Source of the DNA: Ustilaginoidea virens
Lineage: Eukaryota > Ascomycota > Sordariomycetes > Hypocreales > Clavicipitaceae
Assembly: GCF_000687475.1 (NCBI RefSeq)
Contig: NC_057320.1
Coordinates: forward strand, 1,736,001 to 1,800,000
Reading direction: 5' to 3'
Length of the DNA stretch: 64,000 bases
Shown: positions 25,874-35,980 of the stretch, in pieces
How positions within the stretch are numbered: position 1 is the stretch's first letter
How the letters are laid out: each line of letters opens with the position of its first letter
Notes under the pieces: generated by a model
Told to the model about the DNA's origin: nothing
The model's input: only the letters and a program-made list of their open reading frames with translations
Database searches by the model: none
Program-made: the position numbers and the translations under genes

Positions 25874-25976
25874 TGTCGGAATCGCTGTCGCAAGGTGCCC
25901 AATTGGGCACACTGCGACGGATGTGCCGCGCACCGCTGCACGCGATGTGGCCCTTTTCGCCCCTGTGCCCGGTAGG
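25874..25976 (+). mobile_element. Truncated copia-B LTR (first ~100 bp)
   Basis: Seen: begins TGTCGGAATCGC and is the reverse complement of 15,925-15,780 and of 56,666-56,560, with a small internal deletion. It stops at about 25,976, where sequence belonging to copia-C begins. It is little affected by RIP. It is the first transposon sequence after POL4 and is the only trace of copia-B on this side of the nest. Confidence 0.75.
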
Positions 25977-28787
25977 TGTCGGCGGGGATCAACAATAACT
26001 ATTACCAACCAAATTAGTGATGGGGCTATTAAAGAATTAGCTAAGACTGCTAACCGCTTTAAGGAGTCCCAGAAGCTAAAAAGCCCCTATAATTTCGACC
26101 AGTGGAAGCAGGCCCTTACAATACAACTTAGGGCCTTTAAAATAGCTAACTTTGTTAACGACCCCTCTATAGTAAGGCACTTTGATAAGTCTGAGCAGGC
26201 ACTTTTACTACTAATGCTAAAGAATAGCTGTGGTGAAGAAGCTGCAGAGGCTATAGACTGGTATAATGACCCAGAGGAAGCTTACTTTTTGCTAGTGGCC
26301 TAGTACTGCCACTCACTAGAAGTACAGCGGGCACACTTATACCCTACCTTTCACACCCTTACTTTTACCGGTTATAAAGGCACTTTAGAGGCTTTTAATA
26401 GCGAATTTAACAGCTATATATCTCGCCTTAGAATCCTAGATTCTAAGATTAACTCTTTCGACCAAGTTAACCAGTATCTTTGGGCTGTAGAGGGGGTATT
26501 TACCCGCTGGACGGAACGCCAACGCTCTATGACTAGGGCTTATAGCGCCCAGGGTGTTATTAATAGCAGCAAATTTAACCTCTAGTATTTTATGGTTGAC
26601 TTACTAGAAGAATAGCGTTCTAAAGGGTCTAATAAGGTAGCTGCTAATAATAACTCTAAGCAGCTTAAGGCTTCTAAAGATCCTAAGAAAGGGTCTACTA
26701 ATGCCGCTTCTACTAATAATAGTAAGAATAATTCTACTAATAATAGGAAAAAGAAGCAGCAAAAGAAGAAGAAATAGGACTCTAATAACAGCAAACAGTA
26801 AGATGTCGAGTCCTTTATTATAAGCAATTATAATATCCAGGATACTAATATATCCTATTCCTCTTCTTCTACTACTATATCTACTGATAACCAGCCCTTA
26901 GCTATAAGCTATAGTGCTAAATCAGGCGGTAGGACCCCTAAGGATGCCCTCCTTTACGATACAGGCTCTACTTGTCATATTGTTAATGATAAGAAGCATT
27001 TCACTACTTTTCACCATTTTGAAAAGAATAATAAGCCTGTAATTACTACTGGTGGTGGCCCTATTTCCCCTACTGGTTGGGGCACAGCACGATTCACTAT
27101 GCTATAGGGCGTTAATCCCACTAAATGGGGTATTATAGAGCTCAAGAATGCACTATACATTCCTGCCTTGGATATTAACATTATTAGCGGTGTAAAGCAC
27201 TATGCCGCTAAAGGGGTACTAATTAAAAATCAGCTTTGGTCAGCAAGCCGTAAATGCATCGGCATTTTTAACTTTGATAAATACGGCTTTTTCCTTCCAT
27301 AGAAAGGAATAGACACACCACTTCTGCATCAACCTTGCAGCTATTATACTGTTACTAATAGTATAACAGTAGAGGTCCCCAGCCCTACTAACCCTGCTGA
27401 TTATAGTAATCCTGAGGATACTACTATTACCCCCGTTTCTACTATTGTGACTAGTAAGGAACCTGTAGAGGCTACTAGCCCTACTGCTAACTCTCCTGCT
27501 ATTACGACTAGCAAAAATCCTGCTATTACGACTAGCGAAAATCCCGCTATTATAACTAGCGAAAATCCCGCTATTACGACTAGCAAAAATCCCGTAGTGG
27601 CTACTAGCCCTACTCCTGCCCCTATAATAGCTGTTGATATAGAATATCAGAAGCTATTACAATTAGCCGGCATTTGACATGTACGGCTAGGGCATATAGG
27701 TATTCAGCTACTTAAAAAGACCTGTGCTAATACCCCTGGTCTTCCTAACCTTAATAAGGTTAAAGATGCTGATTTTCGCTATCTAGCCTGTATCTAGGCT
27801 AAGAAGGTTAGAAGACCTTCTAAAGATGCGATACCTAATCTAGCTAAATGTCTGGATATTATAGAAGGTGATACTTTTGCTATATCACCTATGCTATATA
27901 ATAAACGACCTGTTGACTTTATATTAGTGGATAGAAAATCCCGATTCCGCTGGCTTTACTTACTGCCTAATAGGGAAGGCACTGTTGTATTTAAAGCATT
28001 ATAAAGCTTTATACAGAGCCTACAGGTCAGATATGGCAAAACGCCTGTTGAATTCTACTATGATGGTGGAAATAAAATCAACAAAATGCTTAGTGATTGG
28101 CTTATTGAATAGGGCATAACTTTTAATACATTTTGCCCCTATATTCACAAATAAAATGACCTAGCTGAGCGGTCTATTAGGGTTATAGCTGATAGGCTAC
28201 GTGCTACTATGGCCTGGTCAAGGCTACTATCTAACCTCTGGTCCGCTATAATTACTGGCGTTGTTATGCTAGTAAATATAATAGTAGTTATTAACAGACC
28301 TTCTAGCCCCTATTAGGAGCTACTAAAGGATTACGACCAGATAATACTGGAGCACTACCCTGATCTTATTAACCTTAGGGCTATTGGAGCAGCTATTGAA
28401 GTGCTTATACCATACGAAAAGCGTATAAAAAGCCGCAAATTAGCGCCCCGTACTAAGCCTGGTAGGCTCTTTGCCACTCTAGGTAATAATACTTACTTAG
28501 TCTACCTTTTAAAAAAGAAGGTTGTTACTAAAACAACTTTTATTACCTTTATCCACCAAAATGAAGGTATAGGTCCTATTTCTAATGGCCTAGAAGGAGA
28601 CTTTCATAGAGGGCAAAATACAGGTTTAGAGGGGGTATCTAGCAGAGAACCTATTATTTTACTGGATGACTTTGAAAGCATGCCGGACCCTACTAACCTT
28701 ACTAATATTACTAATACTAATGTTATACCGGATGACCTAGAATGCATGCCGGACCCTACTAATTTTGCTAGTGTTACTAATACTAAT
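25977..28787 (+). mobile_element. copia-C part a (Gag, protease, integrase), lacks its 5' LTR
   Basis: Seen: homologous to element A but longer. It starts abruptly in or just before Gag with no LTR and no primer site, joined to a fragment of an unrelated LTR. The right limit is the duplicated target ctaat at 28,783-28,787, where element A inserted. The other half continues at 34,035. RIP-type changes are moderate. A four-copy, 24-bp in-frame tandem repeat (P-A-I-T-T-S-K/E-N) lies at about 27,496-27,591; element A has two copies. Confidence 0.85.
26000..28787 (+). pseudogene. copia-C Gag-Pol, first half
   Basis: Seen: Gag-like segment from about 26,020 (L-K-S-P-Y-N-F-D-Q-W-K-Q-A-L), broken by a TAG near 26,301 and others. 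A basic K/Q-rich tract lies near 26,740-26,780. The protease motif near 26,950-26,975 reads L-L-Y-D-T-G-S-T, intact. A pre-integrase segment (W/stop-H-V-R-L-G-H-I-G) lies at about 27,675, then the integrase core to about 28,300. Stops are mostly TAG or TAA at expected CAG, CAA or TGG. Known: copia integrase lies between protease and RT. The second half of the polyprotein resumes at 34,035. Confidence 0.75.
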
Positions 28788-29507
28788 TATTGCAATTCTC
28801 AAGGTCACTATAAAGCAAAGCCTTACTAGCTAGCTAGATGGCACGAGACTGTCTGCGACCTGTGAACTAATCTTAGTATAATACTAGATTTTTCACCAAG
28901 TCCTAAGACTATACAAGTGCTATAAAGCAAGGCAAGTGTAAAGGCAAGGCAAATATAAGATAACCAGAAAACGCAGGGAAGGTAAGAAGTTAAGAGGCAT
29001 ATAGTGCATTAACAGATTCGATTGTGCTGCCCTTCTACTATCTAGAAAGAAGGGGAAAAGCTATCCTATATATACACGAAGGAGGGGTGGGCCCAGGCAT
29101 CCAAGGTAGCCAGTAAGAAAGCTCCCCGTAATGCTCGCTATGCCACGTATATAATACGTCAGCAGCCCCACTATATCCAGCCTTTCCAACCACCCTAACC
29201 ACCGCACTAGTAATTAGCCACCACGCTAGTGACTAACCACCACGCTAGTGACTACCCACCACACTAGTGGACTAGCCACCACACTAGTAGGCCCACCACG
29301 CTAATTTAGCAATGCCACACCTTTTTTAATAAGGCCTACCTTACTTGATATACAGTAAATAATCCACTGAAAATCCTAAGGTAAAAGGCAAAGGCCTAAG
29401 GTTGGTAAGACTACCGTAAGTCCAAGAGGCGGTATAATGGTCAGAAGGTTAGTAGGCCAGTAGGGCATTAGGCCAGCAGCCTAGTAGGCTACTATAGGAT
29501 TTTAACA
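28788..29507 (-). repeat. 3' LTR of copia-A
   Basis: On the minus strand it begins TGTTAAAATCC at 29,507 and ends GCAATA at 28,788. An array of about 19-bp units containing ccaccacgctagtga lies near 29,215-29,310. Compared with the 5' LTR it keeps the ancestral base at all four differing positions (28,897, 28,914, 28,938, 29,026). Confidence 0.92.
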
Positions 29508-29621
29508 CCCCCTCTGATTAGCTACTGTAGTATCAAGCTAATCGTGTAAAGGATAGGGAAAGAAAATGCAATAAAGGTCCTAAGGAAAAACATAGGAAAA
29601 ACCTTAGTAAGTTAGTATAAG

Positions 29622-30263
29622 TTAGCAGGCCCTAAGACCTAGTAACTCGCGGAATCTAGTAAATTTAGGGCCCGGCAGTGGCTTTGTAAGACCGTCAGCA
29701 GGCATACTATTAGTAGGTAAGTAGGTAATTTTAACCAAGCCTAGCTGTGCTTGCTCCCTAATATACCGGAATTTTAATAGTGTATGCTTAGTGCGAGCAT
29801 GCTGGTTAGGGTCATTAGAATTCGAAATAGAGCCCTGATTATCGCAGTATAACGGTATAGGGCGTAAAATATCGATTTCCAGCTCCTTACAAAGGTTAGA
29901 AAGCCACTGTACCTCACGGATAGTCTCAAGTAATGCATCAGATTCAGCTTCTAAAGTAGATAATACTACTAAAGAGGCTCGCTTGGAACGCCAGCTAATA
30001 GGACCACTATTAATAGTAGTTAAGAAGCCTCCAGTAGATTTAGAGGTTTCTTTACAGCCAGTAAAATCGCTATCAGAATAAGCGGTTATAATAGGCTGTT
30101 GATTGCTTTTAGTAAAGCAAATAGCTAGGTTCTCAGTGCCTTTAAGGTAGCTAAAGCTGCCTTTCGCAGCATTTAAATGCACATTAGTTGCCTTAGATAT
30201 AAACCGAGAAAGGTATTGGGTAGGAAATGCTAGGTCGGGCCTAGTCATCATCATAAGCCACAT
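29622..30263 (-). CDS. copia-A RNase H domain frame
   Basis: An open frame of 213 codons covering the end of RT and the RNase H of a copia polyprotein. It starts M-W-L-M-M-M-T-R-P-D-L-A-F, the standard lead into the copia RNase H, and includes A-Y-S-D-S-D-F, L-E-A-E-S-D-A and the D-N-Q-G-S motif, followed by the T-K-H motif and the terminal A-D-G-L-T-K-P-L. All are conserved in active copia elements. It is not expected to be made alone; it is the undamaged tail of the polyprotein, separated by stops from the frame upstream. Confidence 0.75.
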   Translation of the reverse strand: MWLMMMTRPDLAFPTQYLSRFISKATNVHLNAAKGSFSYLKGTENLAICFTKSNQQPIITAYSDSDFTGCKETSKSTGGFLTTINSGPISWRSKRASLVVLSTLEAESDALLETIREVQWLSNLCKELEIDILRPIPLYCDNQGSISNSNDPNQHARTKHTLLKFRYIREQAQLGLVKITYLPTNSMPADGLTKPLPGPKFTRFRELLGLRAC

Positions 30264-30683
30264 TATAGTGCCAGTAAGGCTCTAATAAAGGCTCTGATCA
30301 GTAGGGCTAAGGTCTTTTCCACTAGATTCATTTAGAATCCCTAGTTAAAGTGGAATTAGCTGAGGTTTAGTATCCTGTAGACCGAATTTAGCTAGGACCT
30401 CTGCTATAAATTGGGCTTAGTGTAGCCACAATAGACCTTCCTTCCTATTTCGTATAATCTGTACGCTTAGGAAGAAGGAAGCCAGACCACGGTCTTCTAT
30501 AGTATAGACCTTATGGAATTTCCTTTTTAGCTGGTTAATATAAGTTATATTTGGACCAACTAATAGGCAATCGTCAACATAGGTGACGATAAAGGTGCTG
30601 GTTTGCTTATTATAAAAGACGGCAGCATTAGAAGCTAAAGGTAAAAAACCTTCACTAGAAATCAGGTCTTTTAGCCGGTGTTG

Positions 30684-32495
30684 CTATTTGCGGGGTGCTT
30701 GTTTTAGCCCGTATAGGGCCTTCTTTAGCAAGATAGCTTGCTTAATAGAAGGGTTAAATCCAGCTTCTTTAAGCAAAGTTAGTAGCCGTTGGCGCTGTAT
30801 ATTAGACCAAAGCTTGCTATTAGTTAGTAAACTTTCCGTAAATTTAAGGAATCCATTAGGAATATCCATATAAATAGTCTCAGAAAGTTCGCTATTTAGA
30901 AAGGCGCCTATAAAGTCTTCTGACTTAGGAAGGTAATCCATGGTGGCATTAGTATTAGTAATATCATCCGGGGTAGTATTAGTAATGCTAGTAAAATTAG
31001 TAGGGTCCGGCATGCTTTCTAGGTCATCCGGTATAGCATTAGTGCTAGTAATGCTAGTAAGGTTAGTAGAGTTAGTAGGGTCAGGAATGCTTTCTAGGTC
31101 ATCTAGTAAAATAGCAGGTTCTTTACTGCTAAATACCCCCTCTGAACCTGTATTTTGCCCTTTGTGAAAGTCTCCTTCTAGGCCACTAGAAATAGGGCCT
31201 ATACCTTCATTTTGATGGATAAAGGTAATAAAGGTTGTTTTAGTAATAACCTTCTTCTTTAGAAGGTAGATAAGGTAGGTATTAGCATAGGTCTTTTTAA
31301 GTAGCTGAATACCTATATGCCCTAGCCGTACATGCCAAATGCCGGCTAATTGTAATAGCTTCTGATATTCTGTATTAGTAGCTATAAGGGCAGGAGTAGG
31401 GCTAGTAGCCACTACAGGATTTTCGCTAGTCGTAATAGCGGGATTTTCGCTAGTTGTAATAGCGGGAGAGTTAGTAGTAGGGCTGGTAGCCTCTACAGGG
31501 TCTTCGCTAGTTGTGGTAGCGGGCTGGTTAGTAGTAGGGCTAGTAGCCTCTACAGGTTCCTTACTAGTCGCAGTAGTAGGAACGGGGGTAATAGTAGTAT
31601 CCTTAGGATTACTATAATCAGCAGGGTTAGTAGGGCTGGGGACCTCTACTGATATACTATTAGTAATAGTATAATGGCTGTAAGGTTGATGTAGTAGTGA
31701 TGTGTCTATTCCTTTCTGTAGAAGGAAAAAGCCGTATTTTTTAAAATTAAAAATGCCGATGCATTTACGGCTTACTGACCAAAGCTGATTTCTAATTAGT
31801 ACCCCTTTAGCGGTATAGTGCTTTATACCGCTAATAATGTTAATATCCAAGGTAGGAATATATAGTGCATTCTTGAGCTCTATAATACCCCATTTGGTGG
31901 GATTAACGCCCTGTAGCACAGTAAATCGTGCTGTGCCCCAACCAGTAGGGGAAATAGGGCTACCACCAGTAGTAATTACCGGCTTATTATCCTTCTCAAA
32001 ATAGTGAAAAGTGGTGAAATACTTCTTATTATTTACAATATGATAAGTAGAGCCTATATCGTAAAGGAGGGCATCCTTAGGGGTCCTACCGCCTGATTTA
32101 GCACTATAGCTTATATCAGTAGATATAGTGGTAGAAGAAGAGGAATAGGATATATTAGTATCCTGGGTATTATAATTGCCTATAATAAAGGACTCGATAT
32201 TTTGCTGTTTGCTGCTATTATTAGAGTCCTGTTCCTTCTTTTTTTGCTGCTTCTTTTTCCTATTATTAGTAGAATTATTCTTGCTATTATTAATAGAAGC
32301 GGCATTAATAGTAGTAGGGCTAGTAGCCTCTACAGGGTCCTTGCTGTTCATATTAGTAGGACCGGAGATAGTAGGGCTAGTAGCCTCTACTAGTTCCTTG
32401 CTAATTGTAATAGTAGGAACGTTACTATTTTGCCTACTAACTAAGCCTTGTATAAGGGTAGTTAGGGTATTCATCTGGGACTTTATATAGTCCAT
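30684..32495 (-). CDS. copia-A fused protease/RT frame (internally deleted)
   Basis: Seen: 603 codons, M-D-Y-I-K-S-Q start. After a spacer with repeats of E-A-T-S-P-T come a K/Q-rich basic tract, the protease motif L-L-Y-D-I-G-S-T (copia-C has D-T-G-S-T), the pre-integrase segment L-G-H-I-G-I-Q-L-L-K-K, then a direct jump to Y-L-I-Y-L-L-K-K-K, skipping the integrase. A second jump joins N-A-T-M-D to D-F-I-G-A-F-L of RT. It ends at a TAG (30,684-30,686) at a position where copia-C has Trp. The RT catalytic Y-V-D-D, downstream at 30,570-30,581, is intact. No protein from this frame could complete a cycle alone, so supply in trans is needed. Confidence 0.8.
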   Translation of the reverse strand: MDYIKSQMNTLTTLIQGLVSRQNSNVPTITISKELVEATSPTISGPTNMNSKDPVEATSPTTINAASINNSKNNSTNNRKKKQQKKKEQDSNNSSKQQNIESFIIGNYNTQDTNISYSSSSTTISTDISYSAKSGGRTPKDALLYDIGSTYHIVNNKKYFTTFHYFEKDNKPVITTGGSPISPTGWGTARFTVLQGVNPTKWGIIELKNALYIPTLDINIISGIKHYTAKGVLIRNQLWSVSRKCIGIFNFKKYGFFLLQKGIDTSLLHQPYSHYTITNSISVEVPSPTNPADYSNPKDTTITPVPTTATSKEPVEATSPTTNQPATTTSEDPVEATSPTTNSPAITTSENPAITTSENPVVATSPTPALIATNTEYQKLLQLAGIWHVRLGHIGIQLLKKTYANTYLIYLLKKKVITKTTFITFIHQNEGIGPISSGLEGDFHKGQNTGSEGVFSSKEPAILLDDLESIPDPTNSTNLTSITSTNAIPDDLESMPDPTNFTSITNTTPDDITNTNATMDYLPKSEDFIGAFLNSELSETIYMDIPNGFLKFTESLLTNSKLWSNIQRQRLLTLLKEAGFNPSIKQAILLKKALYGLKQAPRK

Positions 32496-32799
32496 ATCTA
32501 GCTATAGTCGTGCAGTAAGATCAGCTTTAGAGTTGGAATCCAAAGTGGCCTTATAAGTAGAAGGCCTAGACTGTGCCATTATAGTGGTTAAAAGTCGTTA
32601 AAAATGGTGCCAATAGCTGTAGGAACAGATGAATAACCAGCTAAATAGCTGGCAAAATAGTCGAGTAACTAGCTGGACAGCTAGTAAATATAGTGGCTAG
32701 TAGCCTACTATAAAAAGATAACCGCAGAGTATAGCGGCAGGTCTCAATATAAAAGCACAAATGCCGTAGGCGTTGTGCAAGTCCAGAATATAGCGTTAG

Positions 32800-33180
32800 T
32801 ATATAAGGTGCTTATATAGTGCCGTAATATAAAGGTGCCGTAAGTGCCGTAGGTGCCGTAAATGCCGTAGAAGCTAGGTGCCGTAGGTGCCGTAGGTGCC
32901 GTAATATAAAAAAAGGTGCCGTAAGTGCCGTACCAAAAGTGCTATAAATGGGATAGTATAACAGGTGCCGTATAGTGCAGTAAGAGTCGTGCACTAGGGG
33001 AAAAGATGTTATACAGTGGTATAATATAAAGAATATTACACTATAAAATCCGTAGGTGCCGTAGGTTACGCCGAAAATAACGTAAGGTTACGCTAAGAGT
33101 GCCGTAAGGTTACGCCGTAAGTTGCCGTGGGGGTACGCCGTTGATTGCCGCAGGGTAATACTGTAGGTAACAAAGGGTAA
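32800..33180. repeat. gtgccgta-type short tandem repeats in the copia-A leader
   Basis: The octamer gtgccgta recurs more than ten times with 1-12 bp spacers at 32,820-32,975 and in weaker form to about 33,150. It lies in the untranslated leader between primer site and the first long frame. No coding potential is seen. Confidence 0.8.
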
Positions 33181-33297
33181 GCCAAAGGTAATAAGGGTAA
33201 GCTAAGGATACCAAAGGATAGCTATATTAGTAGTACTAATAAGCAAGAGAGACCAAGGGGTAAACACAAAAGAGGTAGGGTAAAAACAAAGAAGTAA

Positions 33298-33314
33298 AAA
33301 CCGGGCTTATAACC
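33298..33314 (-). other. Primer-binding site of copia-A, half-tRNA type
   Basis: Seen on the minus strand: immediately after the LTR end comes ggttataagcccggttt. Known: the anticodon arm of eukaryotic initiator tRNA-Met reads GGGCUCAUAACCC, and some copia-class elements (Drosophila copia, yeast Ty5) prime from a cleaved half of this tRNA. The site complements that arm except for one A in place of G, a TpG-to-TpA change as RIP makes. This fixes the LTR end and suggests half-tRNA priming. Confidence 0.7.
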
Positions 33315-34034
33315 TATTGCAATTCTCAAGGTCACTATAAAGCAAAGCCTTACTAGCTAGCTAGATGGCACGAGACTGTCTGCGACCTGTGAACTAATCT
33401 TAGTATAATACTAGATTTTTCACTAAGTCCTAAGACTATATAAGTGCTATAAAGCAAGGCAAGTATAAAGGCAAGGCAAATATAAGATAACCAGAAAACG
33501 CAGGGAAGGTAAGAAGTTAAGAGGCATATAGTGCATTAACAGATTCGATTGTACTGCCCTTCTACTATCTAGAAAGAAGGGGAAAAGCTATCCTATATAT
33601 ACACGAAGGAGGGGTGGGCCCAGGCATCCAAGGTAGCCAGTAAGAAAGCTCCCCGTAATGCTCGCTATGCCACGTATATAATACGTCAGCAGCCCCACTA
33701 TATCCAGCCTTTCCAACCACCCTAACCACCGCACTAGTAATTAGCCACCACGCTAGTGACTAACCACCACGCTAGTGACTACCCACCACACTAGTGGACT
33801 AGCCACCACACTAGTAGGCCCACCACGCTAATTTAGCAATGCCACACCTTTTTTAATAAGGCCTACCTTACTTGATATACAGTAAATAATCCACTGAAAA
33901 TCCTAAGGTAAAAGGCAAAGGCCTAAGGTTGGTAAGACTACCGTAAGTCCAAGAGGCGGTATAATGGTCAGAAGGTTAGTAGGCCAGTAGGGCATTAGGC
34001 CAGCAGCCTAGTAGGCTACTATAGGATTTTAACA
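33315..34034 (-). repeat. 5' LTR of copia-A
   Basis: 720 bp, TGTTAAAATCC to GCAATA on the minus strand. It differs from the 3' LTR at 33,424, 33,441, 33,465 and 33,553; each is C-to-T at CpA or G-to-A at TpG in this copy. The likely original end is GCAACA, with the terminal CA changed to TA in all copies of the family seen here. Confidence 0.92.
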
Positions 34035-35980
34035 CTAATACTACCTTGGATAACCGTCCTATAATACAGTCCCCGGCTACTGTAAAGGATGACCTTATAG
34101 ATATCCTTACTAGCCTTAATCCTACCGATATTGCTGATCCTACTGGCCCTGCTGGCCCTATTAGCCTCGCTGGCCCTGTTGGCCCTACTAGCCCTACTGA
34201 TCCTACAGGCCCTACTAACCCTACTAGCCTTACCGATTTATTCCCTTAGGAGGGTAATATCCTATATCACCTGATATGGGATTCCTGCTATATAGCTAAA
34301 CGTAAGCTAGCTAAAAAGGCCCCTAATGGTATGCCTAATAGCTGGAAGGATGTGCTACAAAGCCCTGAAAAAGACTTTTAGATAAAGGCATTATTTAAGG
34401 AATTTGAGTAGTTATTGGATACTAAAGTCTTCCAATTTATTCCTAAGTCTAGCGTTCCTATTGATAGGAAAATTATACGCAATAGGCCTATTTTTCGGGT
34501 TAAAAAGGATGCTAATAATCAGCCTATAAAATATAAGGCCAGATTAGTAGTCAAAGGTTTTATACAAGTCGAAGGAAAGGATTTTCAGTATACTTATGCT
34601 TCTACCTCTATCCCACCCACCTGGAGGGTTATACTAGCTTTAGCTGCTAGTAATAACTGGGAGATAGAGCAGATCGACTTTATAGGCGCCTTCTTAAATA
34701 GCGAACTTTCTGAGACTATTTATATAGATATCCCTGATGGATTTCTTGAGTTTACAGAGAGCTTATTACTAACTGATAGCAAGCTTTGGTCTAATATATA
34801 GCGCTAACGGCTACTAACTTTGCTTAAAGAAGCTGGCTTTGACCCTTCTGTAAAGCAAGCTATCTTACTAAAAAAGGCCTTATACAGGCTAAAATAAGCA
34901 CCCTGCGAATGGCAATACCGGCTAAAAGAACTGATTTCTAGTGAAGGCTTTTTACATTTAGCTTCTGATGCTGCCGTCTTTTATAATAAGCAAACCAGCA
35001 CCTTTATCGTCACTTATATTAACGATTGCCTATTAGTTAGTCCAAATATAACTTATATTAACCAGCTAAAAAGGAAATTTCATAAGGTCTATGCTATAGA
35101 AGACTGCGGTCCGGCTTCCTTCTTCCTAAGCGTATAAATTATACGAAATAGGAAGGAAGGTCTATTATAGCTACACCAAGCCTAATTTATAGCAGAGGTT
35201 TTAGCTAAATTCGGCTTATAGGATACTAAACCTTAGCTAATTCTACTTCAACCAGGGATTCTAAATGAATCTAGTGGAAAACACCTTCGCCCTACTGATC
35301 AGAGCCTTTATTAGAGCCTTACTAGCACTATAATATGGCTTATAATGATGACTAGGCCCGACCTAGCATTTCCTACGCAATACCTCTCTCGGTTCATATC
35401 TAAGGCAACTAATGTGCATCTAAATGCTGCAAAAGGCAGCTTTAGCTACCTTAAAGGCACTAAGAACCTAGCTATTTGCTTTAGTACTACTAAAAGCAAC
35501 CAACAGCCTATTATAACCGCTTATTCTGATAGCGATTTTGCTAGCTGTAAAGAAACCTCTAAATCTACTGGAGGCTTTCTTACTACTATTAATAGTAGTC
35601 CTATTAGCTGGCGTTCTAAGCGAGCCTCTTTAGTAGTACTATCTACTTTAGAAGCTAAATCCAATGCATTACTTGAGACTATCCGTAAGGTATAATGGCT
35701 TTCTAACCTTTGTAAGGAGCTGGAAATTGATATTTTACGCCCTATACCGCTATACTGCGATAACTAGGGCTCTATTTTAAATTCTAATGACCCTAATCAG
35801 AATGCTCGCACTAAGCATATGCTATTAAAATTCCGGTATATTAGGGAGTAAGCCCAGCTGGGCTTAGTTAAAATTACCTACTTACCTACTAATAGTATGC
35901 CTGCTGACGGTCTTACGAAGCCACTGCCGGGCCCTAAATTTACTAGGTTCTGCGAGTTACTAGGTCTTAAGGCCTGCTAA
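34035..35980 (+). pseudogene. copia-C Gag-Pol, second half (RT, RNase H)
   Basis: Seen: a proline- and glycine-rich segment at 34,130-34,245, then RT with K-A-R-L-V-V-K-G-F at about 34,535 and D-F-I-G-A-F-L-N at about 34,675. The catalytic motif at 35,015-35,026 reads Y-I-N-D where copia-A has Y-V-D-D. The RNase H part from 35,345 contains A-Y-S-D-S-D-F and the terminal A-D-G-L-T-K-P-L. Stops replace Trp, Gln and Arg codons. Both catalytic changes are G-to-A, as RIP makes. Confidence 0.82.

Larger units (their letters stand above)
28788..34034 (-). mobile_element. copia-A, complete non-autonomous copia with two LTRs
   Basis: Seen: 5,247 bp bounded by the target duplication ctaat (28,783-28,787 and 34,035-34,039) inside copia-C. 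The LTRs are 28,788-29,507 and 33,315-34,034, both 720 bp, differing at four sites only. A polypurine tract (cagaggggg on the minus strand, 29,508-29,516) and a primer-binding site (33,298-33,314) adjoin the LTRs. The Gag domain, the integrase and the first part of RT are deleted compared with copia-C, yet a 603-codon frame stays open. It is the youngest insertion of this nest and the least RIP-damaged. Confidence 0.93.

Noticed and set aside
32820..32975. CRISPR-like array
   Set aside because: Units are only about 8 bp, spacing is irregular, and it lies in a retrotransposon leader of a eukaryote.
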